From: Cyanobacteria bacterium SZAS LIN-3
GTDB taxonomy: Bacteria > Cyanobacteriota > Vampirovibrionia > Obscuribacterales > Obscuribacteraceae
NCBI GenBank assembly: GCA_018266215.1
Contig: JAFEAV010000015.1
Coordinates: forward strand, 37,501 to 98,500
DNA length: 61,000 nt
Direction: 5' to 3'
Position 1 is the first letter of the stretch. Each line of letters starts with the position of its first letter. The notes under the pieces were generated by a model that was not told where the DNA came from, made no database searches, and saw nothing but the letters and a program-made list of their open reading frames with translations. Positions 1 to 9,162 of this stretch are shown in pieces. A program made the translations under genes and the position numbers.

Positions 1-735
1 CTCCAGGCTCGGCAGGCGACTCAGGGCCGAGGGCTGCAGGCCCTTGTCGCCAATATACTTAACGGCCTCCGCCGCCACTCTGGTGAGGACTTCCTTGCTT
101 TCCTCATCATCGCGAGACGTACTATATATAGAAAGGAAAGTCTTGCCCTGGACCAGGGAGATACTGGCATCGTCCTCGGATCCCGCATCACCTCTTGGCA
201 TCACCGTGGTCGATCCCCGGCGCAAATAGTTGTAAGCACCATAGGCTCCGTCGGCGGTCTGGAAGTCGTAAACATCTATATATATGGATCTCTGTCCACG
301 CTTAAAGGACTTGCGGAAAAATCCACTCAGACGGTATTCGGCAAGAATGGCTTCCCGGGCCGTGTCCCCATCCGGTAATTTGGGACTGACCGTAGAAACG
401 GCGCGGTCGACGTCAGCGGCCGGGGCGGCGGCGGGCGGCGGAGCAGGAACGGAGGCGGCAGCCGGGGCCGCTTTTGTCGCATCGCTTTGCTCAGCCGCTG
501 CGGTCAACTGCGTCCACATATAAAAAGGTTGCGGCTCCCAGCCCGGCAAATGCATGCCGTTCAAGTAGAGAGTCAAGCCGTTAGGCGGACTGGGCGCTTC
601 AATTTTGGGCGCCGCAGGCGCAGCCGGCGCCGGCTGTTGGTCGGCCCACGCAGGCGGCGATAGAGTGAGAGAGCAGGCAAGGACCAGGCCGGGCAAAAAC
701 CCCGCTGCGGATTTTAGAATGGACTGCTTGGCCAA
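1..735 (-). CDS. Exported DUF6599-like protein (3' end cut by window edge)
   Basis: An open frame of 245 codons runs on the minus strand from a TTG at 735 off the left edge, so the C-terminus is missing. I chose this TTG because a GGAAG lies 9 nt upstream and it yields MAKQSILKS followed by a hydrophobic stretch ending in an ALA-type site (SPPAWA), a good Sec signal peptide. A GTG 33 nt further upstream is possible but has no ribosome site. After a Pro/Ala-rich linker (about residues 90-115) comes a domain with IYIDVYDFQTADGAYGAYNY, which resembles the core of DUF6599 proteins. Function is unknown. The family match is from memory of the motif and is moderate only. Confidence 0.7.
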   Translation of the reverse strand, partial: MAKQSILKSAAGFLPGLVLACSLTLSPPAWADQQPAPAAPAAPKIEAPSPPNGLTLYLNGMHLPGWEPQPFYMWTQLTAAAEQSDATKAAPAAASVPAPPPAAAPAADVDRAVSTVSPKLPDGDTAREAILAEYRLSGFFRKSFKRGQRSIYIDVYDFQTADGAYGAYNYLRRGSTTVMPRGDAGSEDDASISLVQGKTFLSIYSTSRDDEESKEVLTRVAAEAVKYIGDKGLQPSALSRLPSLE

Positions 736-823
736 AGTAAGATTGCTTCCAAAAAAAAACGACACTGGACGCCGCGGACCGGGCACCACCAGTAGTGGCT
801 AGCTTGTGTCCGGCAGAGATGGC

Positions 824-1237
824 TCAGATCGGTTTGGGATATGTGGAAATGCTGATGATGGTGTGTTTGTCACCAAGCGGAGAAATCGTCACCTGCACAT
901 GCATTTTGTCGTTCTGCGCTTCGAGCGTCACTGTCCCTTTCATTTCATTGTCCGACACGACCTGGTAAGCCTTGAGCGTCAACTCGGTTTTGTACCAGGC
1001 AACGATCTGCGAGACATCGTCTTCGGACATGAGCACGACAATTTGCTGCTTCTGCTTGCCGGGCAGCGGCGTGGAATCCGACTGAGTACAGGTGGTCTTG
1101 GGATAGCAGGCGATCAAAAAGCCCTCGGGTAGTTCCTTGCCCGGCGGCTTATAGGGCTGCGAACAGCCGCTGCACAAAAAGACAGCCGCGCAGACCACAG
1201 TTGCAACTAAAGAAGAAGCGGAACGAAAGCGACGCAT
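824..1237 (-). CDS. Small putative lipoprotein, unknown function
   Basis: This 137-aa product starts at the ATG giving MRRFRSASS, because GAGG sits about 7 nt upstream; a longer frame starts 36 nt earlier without a site. A hydrophobic signal segment ends at CSGC, which could be a lipobox, although the -3 residue is Cys rather than Leu. The mature part is about 115 aa with alternating beta-type segments (QQIVVLMSEDD, HVQVTISPLGDKHTIISIST) and two further cysteines. I do not recognise a family. It lies about 90 nt upstream of the exported protein at the left edge, on the same strand, so the two may be co-transcribed. Confidence 0.7.
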   Translation of the reverse strand: MRRFRSASSLVATVVCAAVFLCSGCSQPYKPPGKELPEGFLIACYPKTTCTQSDSTPLPGKQKQQIVVLMSEDDVSQIVAWYKTELTLKAYQVVSDNEMKGTVTLEAQNDKMHVQVTISPLGDKHTIISISTYPKPI

Positions 1238-1339
1238 TACCAACCTCGAACCAGGATTTGCCAATCGGATCAATGATTCAGCAGCACAGTCGAACCGTGA
1301 TCTGATTCACCAGATTGATCATACCCCTTTTCGGAGCTT

Positions 1340-2200
1340 CTAATGTTTGCGTTCAGTGGGGTTGGCCACGGGCGCGAGCGGCAGATGCAACCAGCTGCCT
1401 ACTTTTTGCGTAGTGGAAGTGACGACCTTACCGGTTGTCGCTCCATCTTGACCGGCCGCAGTGCCGTTGCCGCGCTGTCCGTCGCGGGCGGCGGCGGTGT
1501 TGTCGCCGGCCTTCACCGGTGTGCGCTCGGTGAAGCGACCCTGGCCGCCCTCAGGCTGTTGCCCGGCGGACTGTTGATGATCGCCGGAGCTCGAGCGCTG
1601 TTTAACCTGGTCAATGGCACCGCGTACAATCTGTTGCTTAGCACCGTGGACGACCTCATCCTTAGCACCACGAAGCACCATGCCGGGAAGATCGGTCGGC
1701 GAGGTTGGAATGTTGCCGCGCTCAACCTGTCTCAGAACGACATTGCCGACGCCGCTGCTCTGAATTTTGTCGCGGGTACCGGCGGGAAGTTCATTCATGC
1801 CGTGCTTCATTACCGAAGGCGCCACTTCCTTGACGACCAGCCCGGCGCCGCCGGTGACCAGAATAGGCAGCGCTTTTTCGGCGATACCGGCATAGTTGCC
1901 GCTCTTAGCATCGCGGGCCACACCTTTGCCCTCATTGGCCATGTCATTGGCCACGCCCTTACCGATGCGGGCCGTAACATCGACACCCTTCTGTACATGG
2001 GCGCGAACATTAGGGTCGTGGGCGACCTCTTCAACTTTATCCTTGGCCACGCCTGCACCGTGCACTACGCCGTCTTTGACTTTACCGGCGACTTCGGTAG
2101 TTTTGTGCCATATATTGCCGAGGAGACTGCCGGAAGTCTCATCCGCGTGAGAGTCTTTACCGCCGGAAGGCGCGTCATGGTTTCTATCTCTGCCAGACAT
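1340..2200 (-). CDS. Hypothetical LEA-like low-complexity protein
   Basis: The 286-aa product starts at ATG with GAGG 8 nt upstream. The first 120 residues are rich in Lys/Asp/Gly/Val with repeated segments of the type KVKDGVVHGAGVAKDKVEEV, reminiscent of LEA-like amphipathic proteins. A short hydrophobic stretch ([14 protein letters not shown], near residue 110-125) follows. The last 80 residues are Gly/Gln/Thr/Arg-rich and probably disordered. No catalytic motif or signal peptide is visible. A 404-codon open frame lies antisense to it, but the minus frame has the ribosome site and a composition typical of real genes here. Function is unknown. Confidence 0.6.
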   Translation of the reverse strand: MSGRDRNHDAPSGGKDSHADETSGSLLGNIWHKTTEVAGKVKDGVVHGAGVAKDKVEEVAHDPNVRAHVQKGVDVTARIGKGVANDMANEGKGVARDAKSGNYAGIAEKALPILVTGGAGLVVKEVAPSVMKHGMNELPAGTRDKIQSSGVGNVVLRQVERGNIPTSPTDLPGMVLRGAKDEVVHGAKQQIVRGAIDQVKQRSSSGDHQQSAGQQPEGGQGRFTERTPVKAGDNTAAARDGQRGNGTAAGQDGATTGKVVTSTTQKVGSWLHLPLAPVANPTERKH

Positions 2201-2292
2201 GGGGGAAACCTCAATAATGTCGAGTGGGGGTTAGCGAAGTTTAAGCTTTCTGGCAAAGAGTTGTCAAGCCTAAAATCCGCCACACAGCGTAT

Positions 2293-3249
2293 TTATCCCA
2301 CAGCCTGGGCTGTACTGGTCGACAGTTCCGCCCTGTACCACTCGATCGTTTCCTTAAGTCCGTCCACCAGGTCCTTTTTGGGGTCCCAACCAATCAGTCG
2401 CTTGGCCAGGGTCGTATCCGGCAGGCGTCGCTTGGGGTCATCGGTGGGCAGGGGCTTCAATACAATTTCGCTCGACGAATTGGTCAATTCCTTTATCAAG
2501 GTAGCCAACTCAAGCACGGTCTTTTCCTGGGGATTGCCCAGATTTACCGGCTCATGATACTCACAGTCCATAAGGCGACGGATGCCCTCGACCAGATCCG
2601 AGACAAACTGGAAGCTGCGGGTTTGCGAGCCGTCACCATATATGGTGAGCGGTTTATTGTTGAGCGCCTGACCAATAAAATTGGAAACAACGCGACCATC
2701 AGCCAGTCTCAATCTCGGTCCATAGCAATTGAAGATACGGATGATGCGATTGTCCAGCTTATGCTTGTGATGATAGGCCATTGTAATGGCCTCGGCAAAA
2801 CGTTTGGACTCATCATAAACACCGCGCGGGCCTATGGGATTGACGTTGCCCCAGTAGGTCTCGGGCTGCGGATGCACCTCAGGATCGCCGTAGACCTCCG
2901 ACGTACTGGCCAGGAAAAACTTGGCTTTTTTGGAAAGAGCCAGCCCAAGCGTGTTGTGCGTCCCCAGCGAATTGACTTTTAGAGTTTCAATCGGCAGCTC
3001 CAGATAATCAACCGGAGATGCGGGGGAGGCAAAATGAATCACCCAGTCAAGATCACCAACTATATGGATATGGTTGGAGACGTTGTGGTGGATAAATTCA
3101 AAACGCGGATTGTCCTTATGACGGGCAATGTTTTGATAGTTGCCGGTGATCAAGTTGTCCATGACCACTACATTGTGGCCCTCGGACATCAGCCTGTCGG
3201 TGAGATGCGAACCGATAAAACCGGCACCACCAGTAACAAGAATTCTCAT
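2293..3249 (-). CDS. uxs: UDP-glucuronate decarboxylase (UDP-xylose synthase)
   Basis: This 318-aa enzyme belongs to the extended SDR family. It has the N-terminal NAD-binding GGAGFIGSH (residues 7-15), the substrate-side [17 protein letters not shown] and the catalytic YxxxK in [11 protein letters not shown]. The NVNPIGPRG segment next to it is characteristic of UDP-glucuronate decarboxylases, which oxidise and decarboxylate UDP-glucuronate to UDP-xylose using bound NAD. Its start lies 2 nt after the stop of the UDP-glucose dehydrogenase gene, so the two form an operon making UDP-xylose for polysaccharide or glycan synthesis. No glycosyltransferase lies nearby. A dTDP-glucose dehydratase or generic epimerase is less likely given the motif. 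Confidence 0.9.
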   Translation of the reverse strand: MRILVTGGAGFIGSHLTDRLMSEGHNVVVMDNLITGNYQNIARHKDNPRFEFIHHNVSNHIHIVGDLDWVIHFASPASPVDYLELPIETLKVNSLGTHNTLGLALSKKAKFFLASTSEVYGDPEVHPQPETYWGNVNPIGPRGVYDESKRFAEAITMAYHHKHKLDNRIIRIFNCYGPRLRLADGRVVSNFIGQALNNKPLTIYGDGSQTRSFQFVSDLVEGIRRLMDCEYHEPVNLGNPQEKTVLELATLIKELTNSSSEIVLKPLPTDDPKRRLPDTTLAKRLIGWDPKKDLVDGLKETIEWYRAELSTSTAQAVG

Positions 3250-3251
3250 GG

Positions 3252-4658
3252 TCAGCAGCCCACTCCGCGATAAGTTATTCCACAGGCCCGGATCTCATCT
3301 TCGTCCAGGGCATTGCGACCGTCAATCAACAACGGCCAGCGCATCAGCTTGGCGATTTTCTTAAAGTCGGCCTTTTTAAACTGCGCCCATTCGGTGACCA
3401 GCACCAGAGCGTCACAGTCACTGGCCAGATCTTCAACATCGGCGGCATAAACGATATCCAGATGCGGATGCAGCGTTTTGCAAACGTCGTTGGAGACCGG
3501 ATCGTAGGCCTTCACCGAAGCGCCCATCTTGAGGAGCTGATAAGCAATTGTCAGAGCCGGTGCATCGCGCAGGTCATCGGTGTCGGGTTTAAAGGACAGT
3601 CCCATCAAACCGATGGTGCGACCCTTCAATATTTTCAACTCTTCCTGCAGCTTCTTAATTACCACCAGTCTCTGGCGATCGTTTACAGCAACAGTGGCTT
3701 CCAGCAAGGATGTCGGATAGCTGTATTCCTTCGCCACCTGCATCAGCGCGCTCACATCTTTGCCGAAGCAGCTGCCGCCCCAGCCGACGCCGGCATTGAG
3801 GAAGGCTTTGCCGATGCGATAGTCAAGGCCGATACCCTGAGCCACTTGCTTAACGTCAGCCCCGACCTTTTCGCAAAGACCGGAGATTTCATTGGCGAAA
3901 CTGATTTTCATGGCCAGAAAAGCATTGGCCGAATATTTGATCAATTCGGCCGAGGCCAGGTCGGTGACGACAAAGGGAACGGTTTCCAGCTTGGCCGGCC
4001 GCGGTGCAAAGGATGGGGCCTCAAAAGTCTGGGAAATGATGGGCTTGTACAGATTTTTCATCACGGCCGTCGCCTGCTCATCGATGGAGCCGACGACAAT
4101 GCGGTCGGGGTAGAAGGAATCGGCGATGGCCGAGCCTTCACGCAAAAATTCGGGATTGGATACGACCACAAAACTGGGGCCTTCCGAGCGGCCGCTGCTG
4201 GCGGGAACTGTTTCCTTAGCCGACTTTTGAGCCTTGGCCACGCCCTGACTGACAAGCATTTCCACCCAGTTACCCGAGCCCACCGGAACAGTCGACTTAT
4301 TGACGACGATGCGACGCTTGGAATCGTCCAGGGCACCGCCTATCGCCCGGGCCACGACCATGACCTGCGAGAGGTCCGGCTCGCCGTTGGGCAGAGACGG
4401 GGTGCCGACGGCGATAAATATGACCTGGGCCTTTTGTACGGCGGCGGTGAGATTATCTGAAAAGGTGAGATTGCCGCTGGCGCTGGTCTTTTTGACAAAT
4501 TCCTCGAGTCCAGGCTCGAAGAAGGGCACGCCCCCGGACTGGAGGCTGTGCAAACGCTCAGGGTTTGACTCTACGGCTATGACTTGATTGCCAAGATAAG
4601 CCAGGCAGGCGCTGGTAACCAGACCAACGTATCCTGCACCTACAACGCATATATCCAC
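3252..4658 (-). CDS. ugd: UDP-glucose 6-dehydrogenase
   Basis: The 468-aa protein starts with the Rossmann motif [10 protein letters not shown] and has the three-domain layout of UDP-glucose/GDP-mannose dehydrogenases. The catalytic cysteine is in GGSCFGKD near residue 295, and the C-terminal UDP-binding domain carries [14 protein letters not shown]. It oxidises UDP-glucose to UDP-glucuronate with two NAD. A Lys/Ser-rich insert of about 20 residues (around residue 140-160, starting [10 protein letters not shown]) is not usual for the family. It is the first gene of a two-gene operon with uxs. The 200 nt upstream separate it from the divergent mazG gene. Confidence 0.95.
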   Translation of the reverse strand: MDICVVGAGYVGLVTSACLAYLGNQVIAVESNPERLHSLQSGGVPFFEPGLEEFVKKTSASGNLTFSDNLTAAVQKAQVIFIAVGTPSLPNGEPDLSQVMVVARAIGGALDDSKRRIVVNKSTVPVGSGNWVEMLVSQGVAKAQKSAKETVPASSGRSEGPSFVVVSNPEFLREGSAIADSFYPDRIVVGSIDEQATAVMKNLYKPIISQTFEAPSFAPRPAKLETVPFVVTDLASAELIKYSANAFLAMKISFANEISGLCEKVGADVKQVAQGIGLDYRIGKAFLNAGVGWGGSCFGKDVSALMQVAKEYSYPTSLLEATVAVNDRQRLVVIKKLQEELKILKGRTIGLMGLSFKPDTDDLRDAPALTIAYQLLKMGASVKAYDPVSNDVCKTLHPHLDIVYAADVEDLASDCDALVLVTEWAQFKKADFKKIAKLMRWPLLIDGRNALDEDEIRACGITYRGVGC

Positions 4659-4857
4659 GGATTTCTTTCCCAGAAGTAAAGACTAAGGTATTGGGCCATC
4701 AGCTGTGATAGCCTCTCTCACTCATTGTGAACGAGTGAAAGGATGCAACCAGACACGGCCATTGTATAGATTACGGCCTTGGGGCACACGCTGTCTCGCC
4801 TTTTGCCCTTATTACTCTTAGAAGGTTCACACTTTAGATATATAGGATGCCGAGAGA

Positions 4858-5742
4858 GTGGAAAAGACCCAGACTACCGATGAAAAGGCCGACGCCCAGT
4901 CCAGCCTGGAGGCCTTTGTGGGGACGATCGCGCGACTGAGGGCGCCGGACGGCTGCCCCTGGGATCGGGAGCAGACGCATAAAACCCTGGCCCGCTATTT
5001 GCTGGAAGAAACCTATGAAGTGCTCGACGCCATCCACCAGGAGGATCCGCGCAAGCTAAAAGAGGAGCTTGGCGACCTGCTCTTGCAGATTGTCCTCAAT
5101 GCCCAGGTGGCCAAAGACGGCGGTCACTTTGACATGGAGGACGTGGCGGCGGCAATCAACGCCAAAATGATCCGTCGCCATCCCCATGTCTTCGCCGATA
5201 CCAGGGTAAAAGATGCCAGCGAAGTCGTCTCCAACTGGCAGGAAATAAAGGAACAGGAAAAGCGGGAAGAAAAGGAAAGGGGCCGGGAAGAAGGCAAAGA
5301 TCACACCGAACATGCCTCCGCCCTTGATGGCATACCTCGCAGCATGCCCGCTTTGATGCAGGCTTTGAAAATTTCAGAAAAGGCTGTCCATGAGGGTTTT
5401 GAGTGGTACAGAGAAAGCGATGTCTGGGACAAGCTTTACTCCGAGATAGCCGAGCTGAAAGAAGCCATCTCCAACCCGGATCTGCAGGAGCCGCTCAAGG
5501 CCCCGGCTGCGCGCGACGAAATCGCCCTGGAATTTGGCGACATTCTCTTTTGTCTGGTCAATCTCACCCGCTGGCACGCCCTCGATCCGGAACAGTGTCT
5601 GCTGCTCACGATTGAAAAATTCAAGACACGCTACCGGGCGATGGAGCAAATTTCCGGCGCGCCCCTGCGCGATCTCTCCAAGGAAAGACTGAACGACCTC
5701 TGGGAAGAAGCGAAAGTCCTGACTAAAAAGAAAGCCGAATAA
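4858..5742 (+). CDS. mazG: Nucleoside triphosphate pyrophosphohydrolase MazG
   Basis: This 294-aa protein has two tandem MazG all-alpha domains. The first is marked by LRAPDGCPWDREQTHKTL and by the metal-binding EELGDLLLQI; the second has EFGDILFCLVNL. MazG hydrolyses (d)NTPs to monophosphates and pyrophosphate, cleaning damaged nucleotides or tuning alarmone levels. A charged linker (about residues 125-150, KEQEKREEKERGREEG) makes it longer than the E. coli protein of about 263 aa. The start is a GTG with AGGA about 10 nt upstream; the ATG at 4853 is in another frame. It converges with ftsQ, with only 5 nt between the stop codons. Confidence 0.93.
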   Translation: MEKTQTTDEKADAQSSLEAFVGTIARLRAPDGCPWDREQTHKTLARYLLEETYEVLDAIHQEDPRKLKEELGDLLLQIVLNAQVAKDGGHFDMEDVAAAINAKMIRRHPHVFADTRVKDASEVVSNWQEIKEQEKREEKERGREEGKDHTEHASALDGIPRSMPALMQALKISEKAVHEGFEWYRESDVWDKLYSEIAELKEAISNPDLQEPLKAPAARDEIALEFGDILFCLVNLTRWHALDPEQCLLLTIEKFKTRYRAMEQISGAPLRDLSKERLNDLWEEAKVLTKKKAE

Positions 5743-5747
5743 AAGGT

Positions 5748-6638
5748 CTACTGCGTCGACTGGGCGCTGTGATCGCCGCCGCTGAAGCCGGTACTCTGGG
5801 CCAGGGCATGCAGATTTTTGTGGGGCACACCCTTGCCTATCTTGAGGGGGATGGAATTGTCCAGCGACAGATCCACATACTCAATCACGACCTTGTCTTT
5901 CATAGTTTCATAGGTCGGCATGATGGAAGCAATTCTGCCCAGTCTGCGGGTCAAAGTCGTATCAGGAGTGCCGATTTTGAGGCGCAGATCCGAGTCCTGC
6001 ACCGCCACCTCGAAGGGCTGGCGCATGTCGATATTGCTCACCGGGCGCCCGGTCTGCACGCGGATATAGTCGATCCATGAAGCCCACTGCACGACCTCAT
6101 GGGAGGTCAGCTTCAGAGTCGGCTGGCCGTATATGATGAGCTCCGGCCGGGTCACCGAGGGAAACTCACTAATCGGGATAAATCGTCCCGACTGGGCAAT
6201 CACCGCCGTTGGTGGCAGGCTGGGATCCGGACTGTACGAGGCCCAGGGATGCTCCTCCAGAATCTCCACCACAAGTTTGGGATGGGGCAGAGCGTAGCGA
6301 CGCACAAAGGCATGACGCACAGCCTTGAGGGCGGCCAGTCTTTGCTCCAGCTGATGCGGATCGAGATTATAGACAGGCACATTGATGGCGCCCTTAAGAG
6401 CCTGCAAAATCTGCTCGCGGGTGACTACGGCGTTACCGTGCACGACGATTTCCGCTTCCTGGTTATGCAGACGCCAGGGCAAATGAGTGAAGCCCAGGGC
6501 TCCCAGCACGAGCAAACCGGAGAGTAAAAGGAAACGCATTGTCTGGCGGCGGCTGCGCGCCCGACGAGCGGCTTTGCGCATCTTGCGTCGACTCTTCATC
6601 CAGTCACGCCTCTGCTCGGCTTCAAGAATGTTGCTCAT
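5748..6638 (-). CDS. ftsQ: Cell division protein FtsQ-like (POTRA domain)
   Basis: This 296-aa protein has a basic N-terminus (RKMRKAARRARSRR), one membrane segment (about residues 37-55) and then a POTRA-type domain beginning IVVHGNAVVTREQILQAL, as in FtsQ/DivIB. The ending of that domain, PKLVVEILEEHPWASY, is also typical. FtsQ bridges early and late division proteins at the septum. The ATG at 6638 overlaps the dapF stop in ATGA, which makes it preferable to the TTG 6 nt upstream and implies translational coupling. It is separated from the other division genes by about 3 kb and lies on the other strand. The C-terminal part is weakly conserved, as usual for FtsQ. Confidence 0.85.
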   Translation of the reverse strand: MSNILEAEQRRDWMKSRRKMRKAARRARSRRQTMRFLLLSGLLVLGALGFTHLPWRLHNQEAEIVVHGNAVVTREQILQALKGAINVPVYNLDPHQLEQRLAALKAVRHAFVRRYALPHPKLVVEILEEHPWASYSPDPSLPPTAVIAQSGRFIPISEFPSVTRPELIIYGQPTLKLTSHEVVQWASWIDYIRVQTGRPVSNIDMRQPFEVAVQDSDLRLKIGTPDTTLTRRLGRIASIMPTYETMKDKVVIEYVDLSLDNSIPLKIGKGVPHKNLHALAQSTGFSGGDHSAQSTQ

Positions 6639-7885
6639 CGGCAAACACCCTCCGTCGAATCAGTTGAGGCCAGTGACAGGAGCACGGCGGCAGAAAGAGT
6701 GGTATCGCCGGCGAATGCTTTCGTCGCCGGTCCGGTCAGGTCGATGTATTCACTGCTGTTTGCCATACACCCCTGATCGCCTGAAGAAGACAGACAGACT
6801 TCTAACTTCCCACCAGGAAGAATAACATAGCTTTTCTTATTTAGGCGCTTCGAAATTACACCGGCGGCCAGCACCGCCGCCGCTCCGCTGGCGCATGCCA
6901 ACGTAGGCCCACAGCCCCTTTCGACAACAAAAACATAGGCCATTTCCGGAGAAAGCGGATCAATTTTGACAAACTCTACGTTCACGCCCTGCGGAAAAAG
7001 AGATAGCTTTTGCATATCATCGGCAAGTTGCAAAAGAGCCGGCGGAAATTTTTGCAGCGCCCTGCCGCTTGCATGGGCAGCCCTTATATCCGACACATAT
7101 GCGCCCATAATATCGGACAGCTCGGCAGTTTCCTGCCCCTCGTCAAAAACAACGCAGTGCGGATTGCCCATCGAAATGCAAGTGGCCTTAATGGTGCGGG
7201 CACCAACGGCGATTGCTTGATCGACAAAATTTTGCCCTGCCGTGGTACCGGTCGGCAGTTTAAGCGGTATCTGCTCCGGCGCGTATTTGGGACCGGCCAG
7301 ACGCGTGCGCACGGTCATGCAGGCGGCCGCTTCGGAGCCACCAGGGGCAGTGCCGGACTCAACGCTTACAGTCACAGGATAGACCGAGGTCGATACTCTA
7401 AAACTATCGCCAACTGACCAGCCCAGCTCTTTAACAAAAAGTGTGAGACAGCGCAGGCCGTTGCCGCACATGGCCGAATAGGAGCCGTCCGAATTAACGT
7501 AAATCCAGGCTACGTCACAGCTGTCGCGCTCGGGATATGGAGCGGTAAATTGATCAAGCGCCAGGAAAAATTCTTCCTCGGCGAAGGGCGCGGCGGCTGG
7601 CGCGGTCTTGTTTTTCAAAGCCCGCAAATGAGCCAAGTCGATGGCCACAATCAGTCCGTCGGCGCCGACGGCAAAATTTCTGTTGCACAGATGCGCGGCC
7701 AGGCGCGAGCAAAACAGTCGTATCCAATCGGCATCAAATTCAATCCGGGCATCGGCCAGCCGGGCGGAGGCAAGAGCCAGAGCAGCCAGCTGCCTGTCTT
7801 CGACCATAACAAAATCGTTGCCCAGACCATGCATTTTCGAAAAATGCAAGGCGACGTCGGCGCAGGTATTCGGATTAGATGCCAA
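6635..7885 (-). CDS. dapF: Diaminopimelate epimerase, enlarged form
   Basis: DapF interconverts LL- and meso-diaminopimelate for lysine and peptidoglycan synthesis. Family landmarks are HFSKMHGLGNDFVM at the N-terminus, the first catalytic cysteine in SAMCGNGLRC, SMGNPHCVVFD, and the second cysteine in ERGCGPTLACASG (normally TxACGTG or TQACGSG). At 416 aa it is about 140 residues longer than typical. The extra length is in inserts after the N-terminal motif, before the first active-site loop (roughly residues 85-125), in the middle (AHASGRALQKFPPALLQ) and at the C-terminus. The start is a TTG without a convincing ribosome site, so a slightly later start is possible. It overlaps ftsQ by 4 nt. 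Confidence 0.92.
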   Translation of the reverse strand: MASNPNTCADVALHFSKMHGLGNDFVMVEDRQLAALALASARLADARIEFDADWIRLFCSRLAAHLCNRNFAVGADGLIVAIDLAHLRALKNKTAPAAAPFAEEEFFLALDQFTAPYPERDSCDVAWIYVNSDGSYSAMCGNGLRCLTLFVKELGWSVGDSFRVSTSVYPVTVSVESGTAPGGSEAAACMTVRTRLAGPKYAPEQIPLKLPTGTTAGQNFVDQAIAVGARTIKATCISMGNPHCVVFDEGQETAELSDIMGAYVSDIRAAHASGRALQKFPPALLQLADDMQKLSLFPQGVNVEFVKIDPLSPEMAYVFVVERGCGPTLACASGAAAVLAAGVISKRLNKKSYVILPGGKLEVCLSSSGDQGCMANSSEYIDLTGPATKAFAGDTTLSAAVLLSLASTDSTEGVCR

Positions 7886-8062
7886 GAGGATTATGGGCCC
7901 ACCCCTGCCAATTCAGATCTGGCCAATTATAACCTTTACAAGGGCCTTCTCTTGACTAGGTGAGCCAAAATTATCCAATCCTTATGGAGAAAAGTGGCAG
8001 ACCCTGAAGAAAAGGCGGACAGTTTATACTTGTGGCGCAAAAACAGGGCTCAAAGGGTCAGC

Positions 8063-8914
8063 ATGAAAGCTTATATATCGGTAGATCTGGAAGGCATTTC
8101 AGGGATTATTCACTCCAGTCAGACCCAGCCGGGCGAACCGGGATACAACCGTGCCTTGGAACTCATGCACGACGAGACAAACGCCGTAATTAAGGGACTT
8201 CTCGACGGCGGCGTCAGCGAAATTGTGGTCAATGATTCACACTGGGACATGCGCAATTTGCACCTGGAAAAATTGCACTCCGACAAGGCTGTATTTTTGC
8301 GCAGCGGCTGGCAGAAACCTTTCTCCATGGTCTCGGGCCTGAGCGAAGCCGACAAGCGCCCTGATTTCACGGTTTTTCTTGGTTATCACGCCCGGGCCGG
8401 CCACGCCACCGGCGTCCTCAGCCATACGTATCGAGCGCAGATATTTTTTGAAGTTTTACTGGATGGAAAACCAGTCGGCGAAACCGGGTTGAATGCTGCC
8501 CTGGCCGGCCATTTCGGCGTGCCGGTAGCACTGGTCACCGGGGACAATGCCGTCTGCGAAGAAGCGCGCGATTTGCTGGGAGCTGTCCACACCTGCCAGA
8601 TGAAAGAAGCCGTGTCGCGCTATTCGGCGGTCTTCCCCGACTATCAGTCGACTCTGTCCAGACTGCGTGACGCAGCCTGCGAAGCGGCCCAGAGCAAGAA
8701 ATACTGGCAGCTTTTCAAAGCCGCCAACCCGGCCAGAATTGCCATCACCATGTTTGACCCGGCCATGGCGGACGCAGCTGAGCTCATTCCAAACATCAAG
8801 CGCTTGTCAAGCAGACAGATCGAAATCGAAGCCCAGGATTACAGCCAGGCTTTCCGGCTGATGCTGGCCGTTGGGGCCCTCGGCGCCAGCCGCAAAGACC
8901 CCCATTTTTCGTAG
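8063..8914 (+). CDS. dppA: D-aminopeptidase DppA-like (peptidase family M55)
   Basis: The 284-aa product matches the zinc-dependent M55 D-aminopeptidases. The conserved metal ligands are visible in SVDLEGISG (Asp and Glu), NDSHWDMRN (His), GYHARAG (His) and GETGLNA (Glu). Such enzymes release D-amino acids such as D-Ala from short peptides and may serve peptidoglycan recycling, which fits the wall genes around it. I start it at the ATG giving MKAYISVDLEG, preceded by AAAGGG. The open frame extends 69 nt further upstream but that part looks non-conserved. No signal peptide, so probably cytosolic. Confidence 0.9.
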   Translation: MKAYISVDLEGISGIIHSSQTQPGEPGYNRALELMHDETNAVIKGLLDGGVSEIVVNDSHWDMRNLHLEKLHSDKAVFLRSGWQKPFSMVSGLSEADKRPDFTVFLGYHARAGHATGVLSHTYRAQIFFEVLLDGKPVGETGLNAALAGHFGVPVALVTGDNAVCEEARDLLGAVHTCQMKEAVSRYSAVFPDYQSTLSRLRDAACEAAQSKKYWQLFKAANPARIAITMFDPAMADAAELIPNIKRLSSRQIEIEAQDYSQAFRLMLAVGALGASRKDPHFS

Positions 8915-8961
8915 ACCTTAAGCGCGTTTCATTAAATTTGCTAAATTTTGTTTGGAACAGG

Positions 8962-9126
8962 TAGGGGAGTCTGCCCCTAGCGGGTATCAATCTTGTAGCA
9001 GGAGATTGTGAGTGTTCTCCTGAGGCAACGATGAGCCGCTGACGTCATGAGTGTACGAGGGTACGACTGACCGAGCGGCTGACCTTGGCGCGCCGATACT
9101 TTCGGCATCGCCCGTATTGATACCGC
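8962..9126 (+). ncRNA. Candidate structured RNA or 5' leader upstream of the rsmH cluster
   Basis: No gene fits the 248 nt between the peptidase and the zinc-ribbon gene, but the sequence folds well by eye. There is a hairpin TAGGGG/CCCCTA (8962-8979). A closing helix follows, GCGGGTATCAAT (8980-8991) with ATTGATACCGC (9116-9126), with one bulge. Inside it are three hairpins: CAGGAGA/TCTCCTG (8999-9022), AGCCGCT/AGCGGCT (9034-9080), and GGCG-GCCGA/TCGGC-CGCC (9087-9112). I could not match it to a riboswitch, 6S or SRP class I know. It could be a cis-regulatory leader for the division cluster or a stand-alone small RNA. The strand is inferred from the downstream genes. Confidence 0.45.
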
Positions 9127-9162
9127 GTATGTGCATGATTAGAGAGTTCGGGGAAGTTAAAG

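Noticed and set aside
1343..2557. 404-codon plus-strand open frame
   Set aside because: It overlaps both the LEA-like gene and the 3' end of uxs on the other strand, has no ribosome site and no recognisable protein. It looks like an antisense shadow.
3462..4460. 332-codon plus-strand frame inside ugd
   Set aside because: It lies wholly antisense to a clearly conserved dehydrogenase and has no family features.
8915..9162. Known riboswitch before rsmH
   Set aside because: The helices do not fit cobalamin, TPP, SAM, manganese, c-di-GMP or other consensus cores that I remember, so it is left as an unnamed structured element.
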